Shown here: one piece after another, positions 8,101 to 15,490 of the stretch | Numbering within the stretch: position 1 is the stretch's first letter | How the letters are laid out: every line of letters begins with the position of its first letter | NCBI GenBank assembly: GCA_017550535.1 | Contig: JAFZOS010000083.1 | Coordinates: 1-58,098, forward strand | Source: Lachnospiraceae bacterium | GTDB taxonomy: Bacteria > Bacillota > Clostridia > Lachnospirales > Lachnospiraceae | DNA: 58,098 nucleotides | Reading direction: 5' to 3' | Program-made: the position numbers and the translations under genes | Notes under the pieces: generated by a model | The model's database searches: none | Told to the model about the DNA's origin: nothing | The model's input: the letters and a program-made list of their open reading frames with translations, nothing else

Positions 8101-10744
8101 ACCGCAGAATGAATCAACAGCTCTTTCTGATGGTACAGGATTTACTCCTCAGTCAACAAGAAATACAAAGACGCAGATTACTTATTCTGCTGATCCTAAG
8201 GCAACTGATTCGAACCGTACATATGTATTTGGTGTATCGGCAGTAACTGGTCAGGCAGGTAAGGCAACATTTACACTCTCCTCGCAGAACTCAAGTGTAA
8301 CACACGATGTTACTGTAGTAGTAAAGGGTGAATATACTGCATCCGATAGCAAGAAACATTACATGCTTGAGAGCGGTGAGGACGCTAAGGATACTGCTGT
8401 AGAGATAACTGCAGGAACAGTTCACTACTATGATGCTGATGGCGCCGAAATAGTAGATGGTGTTGCAAAAGATGCAGATGGAAATTATGTAGCATTAAAG
8501 AATCGTGCGATCCAGAAGGGCTACCAGCCTAACGTAGACGGTAAAGGACATGCAACGTATTCAGATCCTACTACCGGGATCATCACACCTAATGCAGTAG
8601 CTAAGGTTGATGGAGTTAACACATATTTCATCGACGAAAACGGACTTATTGCAGTTCCTACACTTGCAGGAACAGATACTTATGGACTTATTGGTAAGGC
8701 TCCTACTCAGTATATAGCTGATTCTACAGGCAAGATCCTTACAGAGGCAGCATTCAAGGCTCTCGGAGTTGAGTCTGTAGTGATAGGTGATGTTGAGTAC
8801 ATAGTAGGTGCAAATGATCTTGCATTACCTGCTAAGGCTTACTACTACACAAGCCATAAGTTTACATGGAAGTGGAATACTTCAACACTTAAGCCTGATG
8901 TGACTGTAACTGTAAAGTATACGGCAGATGATAATTCAACTAGGGAAGATACTGACGTTACGGTAACGGATATCACGGCAGGACCGGTTAAGGGTAATTA
9001 CCAGCAGTTTACTGCAAAGTATGTAGCTAAGTATCCTGCTAAGGGAGCAACTACTCCTAAGGAGCTTTCGGAAATCAAGACTTATGATATTACAACAGGT
9101 AAGCCCGGTTCGGGCGGAGATGACGGTGAGAAGCCTTCACCTAGTGAGCCCGAACAGCAGTCAGAAGCAGTTGGTGCTAACTACAATCTGTTCTACAATA
9201 ATTCGGAGAATACGGTTGCTCTTGAAGTTCCCGCTCCTAATGATGTAGATGCGTCTAAGGTTTCAGAGCTTGCAAAGGCTGACAAGGCATGGACAACTTA
9301 CTGGACATATGACAGTGGTACCGTAACCCTTAAGGCTTCGACTGCTAAGGAACGTGCAGCGGCAGCTAAGTACAACACGATCGTACTTCCCAGGTACGAT
9401 GCATCTGATAACTTCATAGGTGATTTCGAGTATGCACTCCCTGTAACCTATGTAAAACCTGCACTTAAGCTTTCAAGCTCAGCAGGTATGGTTTATACCA
9501 ATAATTCAGAGGATCAGCCGATCTCTACAAGCGTAACGATGCTTGCAAGCTCTGGCCTGTATGAGCCTCTTGATCTTACAAGCTTTGATAATACAGCAGT
9601 TTCAAAGATCTTTACTGTAACAAAGGGTGATTCAGCAGCAACGGCTGAGGTAGATTCTACTGACGGCGATAAGGGTAAACTTAACATCGCTGCGAAGAAC
9701 GCGGCAAGCGGATTACTCAACATCAAGCTTGACAACTGGAGTGAGGCAATAACCCTTAAGTATGCTGTTAAGGCAGTAGCTAAGGATACCCTTACTGCAA
9801 CAGCTCCTGTTATAACACTTAACTCTAACGTTAAGGGTGTGACGGAAGAATTTGAGACAACGATCATGCTCAACGGCAAGCCGGTAGAGTCATCAGACAG
9901 TATTACTATCGAGCCTTCAAAGAACTGGGCAACCGGAAACTTCGAATATGATGATACTTTATTCGATACGACCGGAACGCTTAAGTTCGGTTATAAGACC
10001 GACAGCACGCCGGTAGCAGGTAAGTACTCACTTACATTCACAAAGGGTAAGGCTAAGACTGCTGTAACGATCGTAGTCAACAAAGCGATACTTACGAAGG
10101 CAGTAGCAGTTAAGGTTAAGACAACCCTGAACGCTGTAACAGGCCAGAAGATGGTCATCGTTCCTACACTTAAGGGAATAGGCGGACATATAACGGATGC
10201 TGAGATAGCAGACAGCTCATCTATTTACGAAGCAACATATGATGATGTTCGCAACCAGATAATAGTAGGCGTTAAGTCAGGCGAGACAGCAACCGCAGGT
10301 TCTGTATTCAACGAGACTATCAATATAACTGCAAGCGGAGTTGTATGTCCTGTAGCAGTAAAGACTAAGATAGCATCAGCTAAGATCGCAGTTAAGGTCC
10401 CGAAGGTAACACTTCCTAAGAGTAAGCTTTCATCAGGCGATGCAACAGGTGAGACCAACATCTTAGCTACCTACAAGATCGGTAAGAAGACCTTCACGAT
10501 CGATCCTACAGCCGTTAAGTTCATGGACGGCAAAGAAGAGGCTGCTGAGGATCCTGATAATACAGGATGGTACAAGATCACTTCTGCAAACGTTCGTGTA
10601 CAGTATGACAAACTGTCAGGAAAGATCGAAGTAGTACCGTTAAGCGGAGCACAGAAGGTTGGCGCGGTAGTAGTTAAGCTTACATTCCCTGGTAATCTTA
10701 CAGTGAATGCTAAGGTGCCTGTAACGATCAACAAGAATAAGTAA
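2159..10744 (+). CDS. Giant secreted repeat protein, about 2861 aa
   Basis: Predicted extracellular protein with an N-terminal Sec signal (hydrophobic stretch ALALILAAAMVMTG, likely cut near VFGAD). The body is rich in Thr, Ser, Ala and Lys and almost free of Cys. From about residue 500 to 800 it has at least three degenerate modules of 85-100 residues resembling bacterial Ig-like or InlB-type repeats (pattern GxAFTFAVVPK...VQYSVGGG...YTIAAAEVSGAV). A module near residues 1280-1360 (VLVGWSI...IAPIWADRYSVYT) and another near 1880-1925 (YIEFAGWQI...VVLYPNFTDT) recall InlB B-repeats. The C-terminal 500 residues are Lys-rich beta-type repeats. No LPXTG motif, transmembrane tail or dockerin is visible. 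The start at 2159 is preferred to 2153 because AAGGAGG (2144-2150) is then 8 nt away. Adhesin or surface-layer function is inferred. Confidence 0.85.
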   Translation: MGKFANGFSKALALILAAAMVMTGVPTSVFGADVLEPAGESSTAFDLDDISGVSDVADTVDDISTSESYDSNDTSSIDDLDATMEREEGPGRDKETDDIETLYFLNKGTDTATPGNEVYFGTDSHVAILDPLSRNGETAYLGADATHATAASKWDGDTDFSFVVVAEPGYYIDQEAVLVNIGHVADMSAVTTSFNPATDFENNTTARKGLAYTVDVAADKATATITIKRAYLQNYRTVKSSKSVNYGLLIQIPATAGKAKSYTMKVSQDYPAPIPENLLKVTVGQAFTPITNIPTNYIVGGKKITGVRIFIGDGPNDPTAPTNELEEGGGKDFTYSSGTLTMLADGILAGAELDEGLTIVFQSNTYSITGGFATTTAWDGSDSSLKFTEGAGTTGISTFDKNATNQADIKATLETDNADRILKSIKVTHLVSNVEKTATFTNTASPLDKDLVIPKSYGDVANQSKSGTGWGTEFASNLTVEAVTAEKVTATVSGTGYVITKIGGESAASTSYAQTGKELVIEAKTTSGKKISKIEYVQTVNGSAVTKDATDNGDGTWTVPASAMVRTTEIKVTAEADEETTKTVKKVLDATNSKNTTGSGAIDIDSFVVTGIKFGSTITSSGVPDKQDGQAYAFKVKPTSPAIIKAVGYRELGSTADATPLTATKVATDGTAFYSIPATFAGPAEIVITGSAEVAVTKSANPKVDIMVNGTALGTTNTTEKGAAFTFAVVPKASNVTVTKVQYSVGGGTKVDAGALRTETTISGAANPYTIAAAEVSGAVAIYVQTTEAVTDGGEYIVDFTGKNAPGKIITATPENTNVNWDFAYDATTGGLINDATDITGKKRNSNALLLNQNATATLTPQILKNDSTYADQGTVATTEFEVSDGSEDVIKVTSGTTTGTVQGIKFGSSKTVNYVVTEATADANQDENLIKISGSQKVDVKPRAVIIFDTPSQEFVDKTGRTISAYVQSGVSVGSATKYTSESALTAGLGGFAKTTVQSTSPYKWTPVNGSGVAVYADWAEELSTTAYTRNDYSEATDPTDPVSFNLELKDSDGTVYKAATPAVLYPMEVKNYIAVPVVTVTDGGEYYKATSTQAGTAVTIAVEDLNKADITYTLYEVSSAVAAADLDTATKVATLTAAAKTATKWARPVDATWTYSTTSNLSAYVTGSGNANVYSVEALKQTAVSFVVSAEAKVGHVKVYPQDVTFTVDKNQGLKKILMKINDAAQLESDGTTVTALALNDKYYEVNDTSVSVTPVYTSGTPADEDKVNNGYTFRVTANSEFTLPTQDDFVSTDKSRVLVGWSITTQNDDDILGMDAGTNEFAPGAKVVVTGDLATAGADGALSYGIAPIWADRYSVYTKDTTPVPSTVGVGTLTTVTTAPGFYIDLGEKDSSGNPVTTAKLGSGSSPVVNTHVRKDGKTPIGATVVERLAMSTDASVTADSALTYPAAGTTAGTITWIAYDAANSTGLNPAGIDTRSTALAAAEILNPSAAQAVSLGINTVLDPTELAKGNLMGKSTADGTVSSWLHAVYNFADGKKVVSDQPVKITLDTTDAAYSVFIDGLSTATTSGVEVGQTIHGSYVEIFEGVVSTPLADGNKYGFTWKVTPEDALTIEPSADSFAGNLAPNITVNKKPANGKVKVQLTYNDLYGKSATSQEIEFTVKDPSYQIKLVADSMGTAMTTPLIEAEIGGSTNFYVQLLDGTGTPVSGSGTWAWTSKDTGIIGDSTETGNIAPSTGLVKTGIIANKTGNAAIDTLDATTITLTYKTGSSDSVPANTVYTLSNIPAKTFSTVTFDATTHAQLTADTNALNTTTGTPEATKIREVLGGQLDDSGKITASVSGTAEEAGTSAIKKYYKDDVVGGKFVLDTTPYTAAYTGTGKEYIEFAGWQISTTNSGIINTANPAVTKLEVSSPNKVVLYPNFTDTPVTTISTNVDKIVLDNAKTGTTDFELFTVSTTDKTTIDKIYFTNKGDYPFVKAAPQNESTALSDGTGFTPQSTRNTKTQITYSADPKATDSNRTYVFGVSAVTGQAGKATFTLSSQNSSVTHDVTVVVKGEYTASDSKKHYMLESGEDAKDTAVEITAGTVHYYDADGAEIVDGVAKDADGNYVALKNRAIQKGYQPNVDGKGHATYSDPTTGIITPNAVAKVDGVNTYFIDENGLIAVPTLAGTDTYGLIGKAPTQYIADSTGKILTEAAFKALGVESVVIGDVEYIVGANDLALPAKAYYYTSHKFTWKWNTSTLKPDVTVTVKYTADDNSTREDTDVTVTDITAGPVKGNYQQFTAKYVAKYPAKGATTPKELSEIKTYDITTGKPGSGGDDGEKPSPSEPEQQSEAVGANYNLFYNNSENTVALEVPAPNDVDASKVSELAKADKAWTTYWTYDSGTVTLKASTAKERAAAAKYNTIVLPRYDASDNFIGDFEYALPVTYVKPALKLSSSAGMVYTNNSEDQPISTSVTMLASSGLYEPLDLTSFDNTAVSKIFTVTKGDSAATAEVDSTDGDKGKLNIAAKNAASGLLNIKLDNWSEAITLKYAVKAVAKDTLTATAPVITLNSNVKGVTEEFETTIMLNGKPVESSDSITIEPSKNWATGNFEYDDTLFDTTGTLKFGYKTDSTPVAGKYSLTFTKGKAKTAVTIVVNKAILTKAVAVKVKTTLNAVTGQKMVIVPTLKGIGGHITDAEIADSSSIYEATYDDVRNQIIVGVKSGETATAGSVFNETINITASGVVCPVAVKTKIASAKIAVKVPKVTLPKSKLSSGDATGETNILATYKIGKKTFTIDPTAVKFMDGKEEAAEDPDNTGWYKITSANVRVQYDKLSGKIEVVPLSGAQKVGAVVVKLTFPGNLTVNAKVPVTINKNK

Positions 10745-10858
10745 TAAAGGGAACCGATCCCTAACTAAAAGAAACACACAGCCGTAGGAGGGAACTCCGA
10801 ACGGACTGATAGGACTAGTCATAAGGAAACGATTTGATTCGGAACCTTACGACCAAAA

Positions 10859-10903
10859 ACGGGGAACCCGCCGGAGCATATCCGGTGGGTTCCCCGTTTT
10901 TTT
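10859..10903 (+). terminator. Strong Rho-independent terminator after the giant gene
   Basis: A 16-bp GC-rich stem (CGGGGAACCCGCCGGA paired with TCCGGTGGGTTCCCCG) with a five-base loop, followed by a run of seven T. Confidence 0.93.
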
Positions 10904-10916
10904 GACTTATTACAGT

Positions 10917-10950
10917 GGGACACGGGGACGGTTCTTTTGTCCCGCGTTTT
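10917..10950. repeat. Palindromic element, half copy, type B
   Basis: Only the left arm of the dispersed palindrome is present, ending with the type-B inner sequence TTCTTTTGTCCCGC. It lies just after the terminator of the giant gene and marks the start of the accessory islet. Confidence 0.85.
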
Positions 10951-11179
10951 GTATCTGTTCATTTATATGATGACAAGGTAATTTATATATGCTAGTATTA
11001 TCTTGTAAGCAGGTATTTTCACATAAGACAGGCAACACAGTCATCTTAAGATCGATTCTAAGTCGTTTCATGAATTCTTGCTTATAAACCCAATAGACTA
11101 TAGGCAGGAATTATGAAAGAAAATGTAAGTTTTTTCTACACTCATTTCCTGCCGAAATCAATCAAAAAGGAGGAATCAT
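10951..11179. other. Non-coding stretch upstream of the Rpn gene
   Basis: A/T-rich sequence without a plausible gene. It holds an inverted repeat, GGCAGGAA (11103-11110) and TTCCTGCC (11146-11153), with further short complementary segments inside. It ends in the AAGGAGG ribosome site of the Rpn gene. Confidence 0.5.
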
Positions 11180-12037
11180 ATGAGTGAACAGAGAAAGATG
11201 AGAAATTTTGATGAACTAAAGTTCAGTGATGACTTTATGTTCGGAAAGATCATGGAGGATCCTGAACTGTGCAGGGAAGTACTTGAGTGCCTGCTGGGGC
11301 GTCGAATAGGTGAGCTTAAGGAAGTTCAGACACAGAGGGAGTTTCGTTATACGGTTGACGGAAAACCGATAAGGCTTGATGTGTATAACGAGGATTCCGA
11401 TGGAACGTTATATGATGCCGAAATGGAAAACCTAAACCATAAGACGGTTGATTCTCATCAACTGCCTAAAAGAAGTCGTTATTATCAGGGTGCGATAGAT
11501 ATCGACTATATGGACAAGGGTAATTCGTATAAAAGGCTACCCGAAAGCAATGTGATGTTTATATGTACCTTTGATCCGTTTGGCTACGGATTACCGAGTT
11601 ACAAATTCAGGGAGCGATGTGATGAAAAGCCGGAGTTGACTCTTGGTGACGGTACAGTTAAGTTTTTTTATAATTGCGGCTATAAAGGCAAGGATATTTC
11701 GGATGGTCTGCGAAAACTGTATGATTACGTAGAAAGCGGAAATGCAGAAGACGAGCTGACTAAAAGGATTGATGCTGCCGTTGTTAAGGGCAGAAAGAAT
11801 GCTAGATGGAGGACGCAGTATATGAAGGAATGGGTTTTGCTGCAGGATGCGAGGGATGAAGGTCGTGAAGAAGGCATAGAACAAGGCATAGAACAAGGCA
11901 TTGAGCGGGGAATCAGAATTGGCATTGAAACAATGTTGAAAAACGGAAAGACAGTCGAGGAGATAGCCGATTTCTGTGGTTATCCCCCTGAACTCATTAA
12001 AAGTGTTGAGGAGGAGATGCTGGCTGAGGCGGAGTGA
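11180..12037 (+). CDS. Rpn family recombination-promoting nuclease / PD-(D/E)XK transposase-like protein
   Basis: Member of the Rpn (RpnA-like, PDDEXK_2) family, DNA nucleases linked to recA-independent recombination and, more recently, to phage defence. The N-terminal motif FSDDFMFGKIMEDPELC and the core IRLDVYNEDSDGTLYDAEME, holding the Asp and Glu of the PD-(D/E)XK fold, are clear at about residues 70-95. The C-terminal tail has a (GIEQ)n repeat (about 231-245) encoded by 12-bp tandem repeats, common in these proteins and probably variable in number. AAGGAGG lies 7 nt before the ATG. The 3' end overlaps a frame carrying what seems to be the tail of a second Rpn-like gene, so this locus has been rearranged. 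Confidence 0.88.
   Translation: MSEQRKMRNFDELKFSDDFMFGKIMEDPELCREVLECLLGRRIGELKEVQTQREFRYTVDGKPIRLDVYNEDSDGTLYDAEMENLNHKTVDSHQLPKRSRYYQGAIDIDYMDKGNSYKRLPESNVMFICTFDPFGYGLPSYKFRERCDEKPELTLGDGTVKFFYNCGYKGKDISDGLRKLYDYVESGNAEDELTKRIDAAVVKGRKNARWRTQYMKEWVLLQDARDEGREEGIEQGIEQGIERGIRIGIETMLKNGKTVEEIADFCGYPPELIKSVEEEMLAEAE
11873..11908 (+). repeat. 12-bp tandem repeat encoding GIEQ units
   Basis: Two exact copies and one diverged copy of GGCATAGAACAA in the Rpn gene tail. Copy-number change would add or remove four residues without a frameshift. Confidence 0.8.
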
Positions 12038-12062
12038 GGAAGAGAGAGCGGAGGTATTTGAC

Positions 12063-12338
12063 ATGTTTTTGGATGGATGTTCGGTTGAAGAATATACAAG
12101 GCTGCAGGTACGGGACCAGGTGGCGATAGCTACCAAGGAAGTGACCGAGAAGGTAACTCAGCAGGTAACTCAGCAGGTAACTCAACAGGTAACTCAGCAG
12201 GTTACACAACAGGGGATAAAAGCGCAGGTTAATAACCTTAAATCCTTAGTACCAGATATAAACACGGTTACCGAGATGATAAGGAAAAATGAAGGCTTTG
12301 AGAATGTGACGCTGGAAATGGTTAAAGAGTACTGGTAA
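12063..12338 (+). CDS. Small Rpn-like C-terminal fragment with VTQQ repeats, 91 aa
   Basis: Encodes MFLDGCSVEEYTRLQVRDQ, then five VTQQ-type repeats and a charged C-terminus. I read it as the C-terminal part of a second Rpn-like protein: the frame is open upstream and the residues before the ATG (SEEERAEVFD) look like part of the same domain, although they now overlap the previous gene out of frame. GGAGGT 7 nt upstream of the ATG at 12063 would allow separate translation. Either it is a decayed remnant after a deletion, or a small internally initiated product like those described for some Rpn genes. No catalytic core remains. Confidence 0.5.
   Translation: MFLDGCSVEEYTRLQVRDQVAIATKEVTEKVTQQVTQQVTQQVTQQVTQQGIKAQVNNLKSLVPDINTVTEMIRKNEGFENVTLEMVKEYW
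12153..12212 (+). repeat. Five tandem 12-bp repeats encoding VTQQ
   Basis: Unit GTAACTCAGCAG, five copies, the third and fifth slightly diverged. Encodes a Gln-rich, probably coiled segment and is expected to vary in copy number. Confidence 0.9.
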
Positions 12339-12422
12339 CAGGTCAAAGTAAACTAAAGGCAACCCGTTTTATCTGACTGATTATACGGACGGATATACAA
12401 TGTATGTACGGAGGTAATTACC

Positions 12423-12662
12423 ATGCGGTCACAAGTTAAAGCTTGGGGCAAAAGTCAAGAAATTAAAATTCCCAATGAAATACTAAGAGAAGCATCACTT
12501 TCAATAAATGGTGTACTGGATGTAAAGGTTTACAATGGATTAACGCTTGCAAAACCTTTCGGGCACATGACTCTCGAGGAGCGGGCTGAAAAATTTGGTG
12601 GAAAGTTAAAACTTGATGGGGAGTTTGACTGGGGTGCCCCTGCGGGAAGGGAAACATGGTGA
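12423..12662 (+). CDS. AbrB/MazE-like antitoxin, no adjacent toxin
   Basis: 79 residues beginning with the swapped-hairpin AbrB/MazE DNA-binding motif (SQVKAWGKSQEIKIPNEILREA), followed by a short acidic and aromatic tail of the kind that wraps a MazF toxin. GGAGGT precedes the ATG by 8 nt. The next gene is rubrerythrin, so no mazF is present. It may be a solitary autoregulator, a remnant of a pair, or partner of a toxin elsewhere. Confidence 0.72.
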   Translation: MRSQVKAWGKSQEIKIPNEILREASLSINGVLDVKVYNGLTLAKPFGHMTLEERAEKFGGKLKLDGEFDWGAPAGRETW

Positions 12663-12759
12663 TCGGTGGCCCGTTGTTATTTATCTGTTAATAATGTATA
12701 ATCGTATATGGTTACAGATACATCACACAAGGTAAGACAAGCGAAAGGAGAGGTATTGT

Positions 12760-13344
12760 ATGAAGTATGTATGTCAGGTTTGCGGTTACGTATATGAGGG
12801 AAATGAGCCCCCGGCTGAGTGCCCGGTATGTAAGGCAGGCTCCGATAAGTTTAAAGCCCAGGAAGGCGATATAAAGCTTGCTGCGGAGCATGAGTACGGT
12901 ATCTATGCTAAAACTGTTAAGAATAATCCGGATATCACGGATGAGGATAAGAAGTACATCTTTGAGCAGCTTAAGGCTAACTTCACAGGCGAGTGCTCGG
13001 AGGTAGGTATGTACCTTTGCATGGCACGTATCGCTTACCGCGAGGGATATCCCGAGGTGGGCCTGTATTGGGAGAAGGCTGCATATGAGGAAGCCGATCA
13101 TGCTGCAAGGTTCGCTGAGCTCCTCGGTGAGGACCTTGAGGCTAATATGAAGGCATCCACTAAAGATAACCTTAAATGGCGTGTTGACTGCGAATACGGC
13201 GCTACACAGGGTAAGTTCGACCTTGCTGCATGCGCTAAGAAGAACGGCCTTGATGCTATCCATGACACGGTACATGAGATGGCAAGGGACGAAGCAAGGC
13301 ACGGCAAGGCGCTGGAAGGATTATTAAACAGATATTTTAAGTAG
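12760..13344 (+). CDS. rbr: Reverse rubrerythrin
   Basis: Non-heme di-iron peroxidase that reduces hydrogen peroxide and oxygen in the cytoplasm of anaerobes. The rubredoxin domain is N-terminal (C5, C8, C21, C24 binding one iron), followed by the ferritin-like four-helix domain (about 40-194) with Glu and His iron ligands in the segments [17 protein letters not shown] and DEARHGKAL. This reversed order defines revRbr, typical of clostridia. GAAAGGAGAGG lies just before the ATG. A short hairpin terminator follows, so it is probably monocistronic. Confidence 0.95.
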   Translation: MKYVCQVCGYVYEGNEPPAECPVCKAGSDKFKAQEGDIKLAAEHEYGIYAKTVKNNPDITDEDKKYIFEQLKANFTGECSEVGMYLCMARIAYREGYPEVGLYWEKAAYEEADHAARFAELLGEDLEANMKASTKDNLKWRVDCEYGATQGKFDLAACAKKNGLDAIHDTVHEMARDEARHGKALEGLLNRYFK

Positions 13345-13357
13345 GAAGTTGTTGTTT

Positions 13358-13391
13358 CGGGACACGGGTGAACGCCCGTGTCCCGATTTTT
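13358..13391 (+). terminator. Terminator after rubrerythrin, built from palindromic-element ends
   Basis: CGGGACACGGG and CCCGTGTCCCG form an 11-bp stem with a six-base loop, followed by six T. The outer sequence GGGACACGGG equals the outer end of the dispersed palindrome, so it may be a copy with its inner part deleted, or the ancestral form. Confidence 0.85.
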
Positions 13392-13409
13392 TAATAGGGA
13401 GAAGCATAT

Positions 13410-14792
13410 ATGTATTGTAGTAAATGCGGTAATGAAATAAAAGACGGGGCGAGGTTTTGCAAAGTTTGCGGGCAGGAGGTTTCGGACATGGGGACGGTTC
13501 TTCCGTCTGGTTTTTCGGGAAAACCAGACGGAAGAACCGTCCCCATGTCCGAAACCAAGTCCCACCGTCGTGCCTTGATCTGGCTGGCGGTTATCGCAGT
13601 GATCATGGTGCTTGCCGCCGTCATCGCGCTCGTTTTGGTCAAGCCATGGGAAAGCGATGAGGAGCCGGTAAAGGCGGTTAAGGAAGTCGAGAACAAGGTT
13701 GATAAGCCCAGTAAAAAGGAAGATAAGGCGGATGATTCTGCCATAAAGGATATAGTTGAAGAGGTAAAGGGTGATTCTGCCTATGATGCTTTTATTGATC
13801 GTGCTAAAGGATTTAAGTATATAAACGGGCTGGGCGGATATTTTGATGTGACGTCAGAACCTTTCAGCAATGATTCTACAGAGGATATTTCGGATATCCC
13901 GCTTGGTATGATCGATTGTTTCATTGAGGACTTTGACAGGGACGGTGCGGATGAGCTGCTTATGGCTGAGATGATCCGCGATGAGCATATATTATTTACC
14001 ATGTATGAGTATTACGGCAAGGTGGTGCCCTCAGGTGAATACGAGTTTGAATATCCCGTGATAACCTGCGGCGATAACAGTACGCATGTGTTTAGCTATG
14101 ACCATGACGGGAAGGAATGCATCGGGATATTTAATGATGTCGGGTACGGAATGGGCGTTGAGTACTACGGGACGCTGCAGTTTACGTGCCTTAAGTATGA
14201 CGGGAGCAGGTTTTCCGAAAAACATTATTACGGCTACGTCGGCTCGGACGGTGAGGTTGATACGGAATACTTCAATACTATAAAAGGCTGCGGGATAAAC
14301 CTCGACTGGGAGCAGATAGAGGGGCAGGGTGCCATAGGGAATATCATATCGGTAACGGGTGGAAAACGGATGTTTGACATCGACCTTCATGTTAACAATA
14401 AGTTTGGTGAAGGCTACTGTACGGTATGGTACGGCGGCAGTGCTGAGTTTTTCGGCTATTCGGGTTATGATTTTGCCATGGCCGATAAAAAGGATATTGA
14501 GGAATGGGAGTCGAGGAAGAAACAGCATGAGGCTTCCTATTATGTGATCCCGGACAGTTCCTTGCGGCTGCTTACCGAGGAGGACTTAGCGGGGCTTTCA
14601 AAGGATGATCTGCGTATAGCGAGGAATGAGATCGTGGCCCGTCATGAAAGGAAGTTTAAGGATAAAGACCTGCAGGCGTATTTTGATTCAAAGCCTTGGT
14701 ATAACGGCATGACCGACCCGGAATATTTTGACGAATCCTGCCTTAGCGACATCGAACGCAAGAACATGGATTTTATCAAGAAGCATGAGTGA
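13410..14792 (+). CDS. Zinc-ribbon, single-pass membrane protein with C-terminal YARHG domain
   Basis: The N-terminal zinc ribbon (C3, C6, C17, C20) is cytoplasmic. It is followed by about 24 residues encoded by a complete palindromic element (about 25-48), a transmembrane helix (about 55-76), a long extracytoplasmic acidic region and a C-terminal YARHG domain (about 385-460: LSKDDLRIARNEIVARHERKF...WYNGM). YARHG proteins are extracellular and of unknown function, often with zinc-ribbon anchors in Bacillota. The ATG at 13410 follows AGGGAGA. The ribbon and membrane helix are normally joined by a short linker, so the element probably lengthened that linker without harming either domain. Confidence 0.85.
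   Translation: MYCSKCGNEIKDGARFCKVCGQEVSDMGTVLPSGFSGKPDGRTVPMSETKSHRRALIWLAVIAVIMVLAAVIALVLVKPWESDEEPVKAVKEVENKVDKPSKKEDKADDSAIKDIVEEVKGDSAYDAFIDRAKGFKYINGLGGYFDVTSEPFSNDSTEDISDIPLGMIDCFIEDFDRDGADELLMAEMIRDEHILFTMYEYYGKVVPSGEYEFEYPVITCGDNSTHVFSYDHDGKECIGIFNDVGYGMGVEYYGTLQFTCLKYDGSRFSEKHYYGYVGSDGEVDTEYFNTIKGCGINLDWEQIEGQGAIGNIISVTGGKRMFDIDLHVNNKFGEGYCTVWYGGSAEFFGYSGYDFAMADKKDIEEWESRKKQHEASYYVIPDSSLRLLTEEDLAGLSKDDLRIARNEIVARHERKFKDKDLQAYFDSKPWYNGMTDPEYFDESCLSDIERKNMDFIKKHE
13481..13553. repeat. Palindromic element, complete, type A, inside a coding region
   Basis: Perfect 34-bp arms (TTCGGACATGGGGACGG... with its complement) around a five-base loop. It is translated in frame as about 24 residues of the zinc-ribbon/YARHG protein. 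Confidence 0.95.
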
Positions 14793-14802
14793 ATTCAGAA
14801 AG

Positions 14803-14817
14803 GGGGACGGTTCTTTT
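14803..14817. repeat. Palindromic element fragment
   Basis: GGGGACGGTTCTTTT, the core of a type-B left arm, directly after the YARHG gene. Confidence 0.55.
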
Positions 14818-14916
14818 TACTGATCATATTTTGAAAAAATGTCCATCTTTTCCTCTTTTCATGGGCATTTTGGTGATTTATAATATAAATGAAAGAATAA
14901 ATTGCTGGAGATAGTA

Positions 14917-15207
14917 ATGAAATCTGAAATATATGATTATATCGTTGAATGGGATGATGCCAAGAATGAGATAAATATTAATAAGCATGGTATAAGCTTT
15001 GAGACGGCAGCATATATTTTTAATGATGTTAACAGAATAGAGTACTATGATGAAGAGCATAGCAAAGACGAGGATAGATATTATACAATTGGAAAAGTAG
15101 AGGATGTTCTGTTTGTTGTATATACGGAGAGAGGTTCTTCGATACGCTTAATTTCAGCTCGATATGCGACCAAGAGAGAGGAGGCGATATATTATGGCAG
15201 TTGTTAA
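14917..15207 (+). CDS. brnT: BrnT family ribonuclease toxin
   Basis: Toxin of a type II BrnT/BrnA pair; BrnT has a RelE-like fold and cleaves RNA. Family hallmarks are VEWDDAKNEINI-KHGISFE near the N-terminus, HSKDEDRYYTIG in the middle and VVYTERG...IRLISARYATKREE at the C-terminus. The ATG at 14917 is preferred over a TTG at 14902 because GGAG lies 6 nt upstream. It overlaps the antitoxin start by 14 bp, the usual BrnT-BrnA order. Confidence 0.9.
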   Translation: MKSEIYDYIVEWDDAKNEININKHGISFETAAYIFNDVNRIEYYDEEHSKDEDRYYTIGKVEDVLFVVYTERGSSIRLISARYATKREEAIYYGSC

Positions 15208-15373
15208 AATGATGATAAAAAATACAGATAAACCTTCAAAAGAGCAGATACAGAAAATGCGAGAGGCAAAGAATAAGCCAATCGTTTTTGATGAAGATTC
15301 TCCTGAGATGACAGAATCAATGTTATCAAATTTTAAGAGAGTATATCCCCCAAAAGAAGCGGTAAAGCTGTAA
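15194..15373 (+). CDS. brnA: BrnA-like antitoxin
   Basis: 59 residues encoded immediately after and overlapping brnT. The ATG at 15194 follows AGAGGAGG by 9 nt; an upstream in-frame ATG at 15164 lies deep in brnT without a ribosome site. The sequence is Lys-rich at the N-terminus with an acidic centre (FDEDSPEMTESM), a segment typical of proteins paired with DUF497/BrnT toxins. Identification rests mostly on position; it is shorter than canonical BrnA and a full DNA-binding domain is not evident. Confidence 0.65.
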   Translation: MAVVKMMIKNTDKPSKEQIQKMREAKNKPIVFDEDSPEMTESMLSNFKRVYPPKEAVKL

Positions 15374-15386
15374 TGACGCTGAGATG

Positions 15387-15437
15387 ATAAATAAGCCCTT
15401 ATACATTTGCGAGGTATAAGGGCTTATTTATGTTTTT
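15387..15437. terminator. Bidirectional terminator between brnTA and higA
   Basis: An 18-bp perfect stem (ATAAATAAGCCCTTATAC with its complement) followed by six T on the plus strand and preceded by A/T-rich sequence serving the convergent gene. Confidence 0.85.
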
Positions 15438-15490
15438 TATGATTTTATATCTGCGACGGAGTCACCCTCGATAAGTGACCCATTAGTGTG

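Noticed and set aside
11591-12136. Long antisense frames such as this one opposite the Rpn gene, and similar frames opposite the giant genes
   Set aside because: They mirror codon bias of real genes on the other strand, lack ribosome sites and show no domain features.
12423-12662. Complete MazEF module
   Set aside because: Only the antitoxin-like gene is present; the next gene is rubrerythrin and no MazF-like frame was found on either strand.
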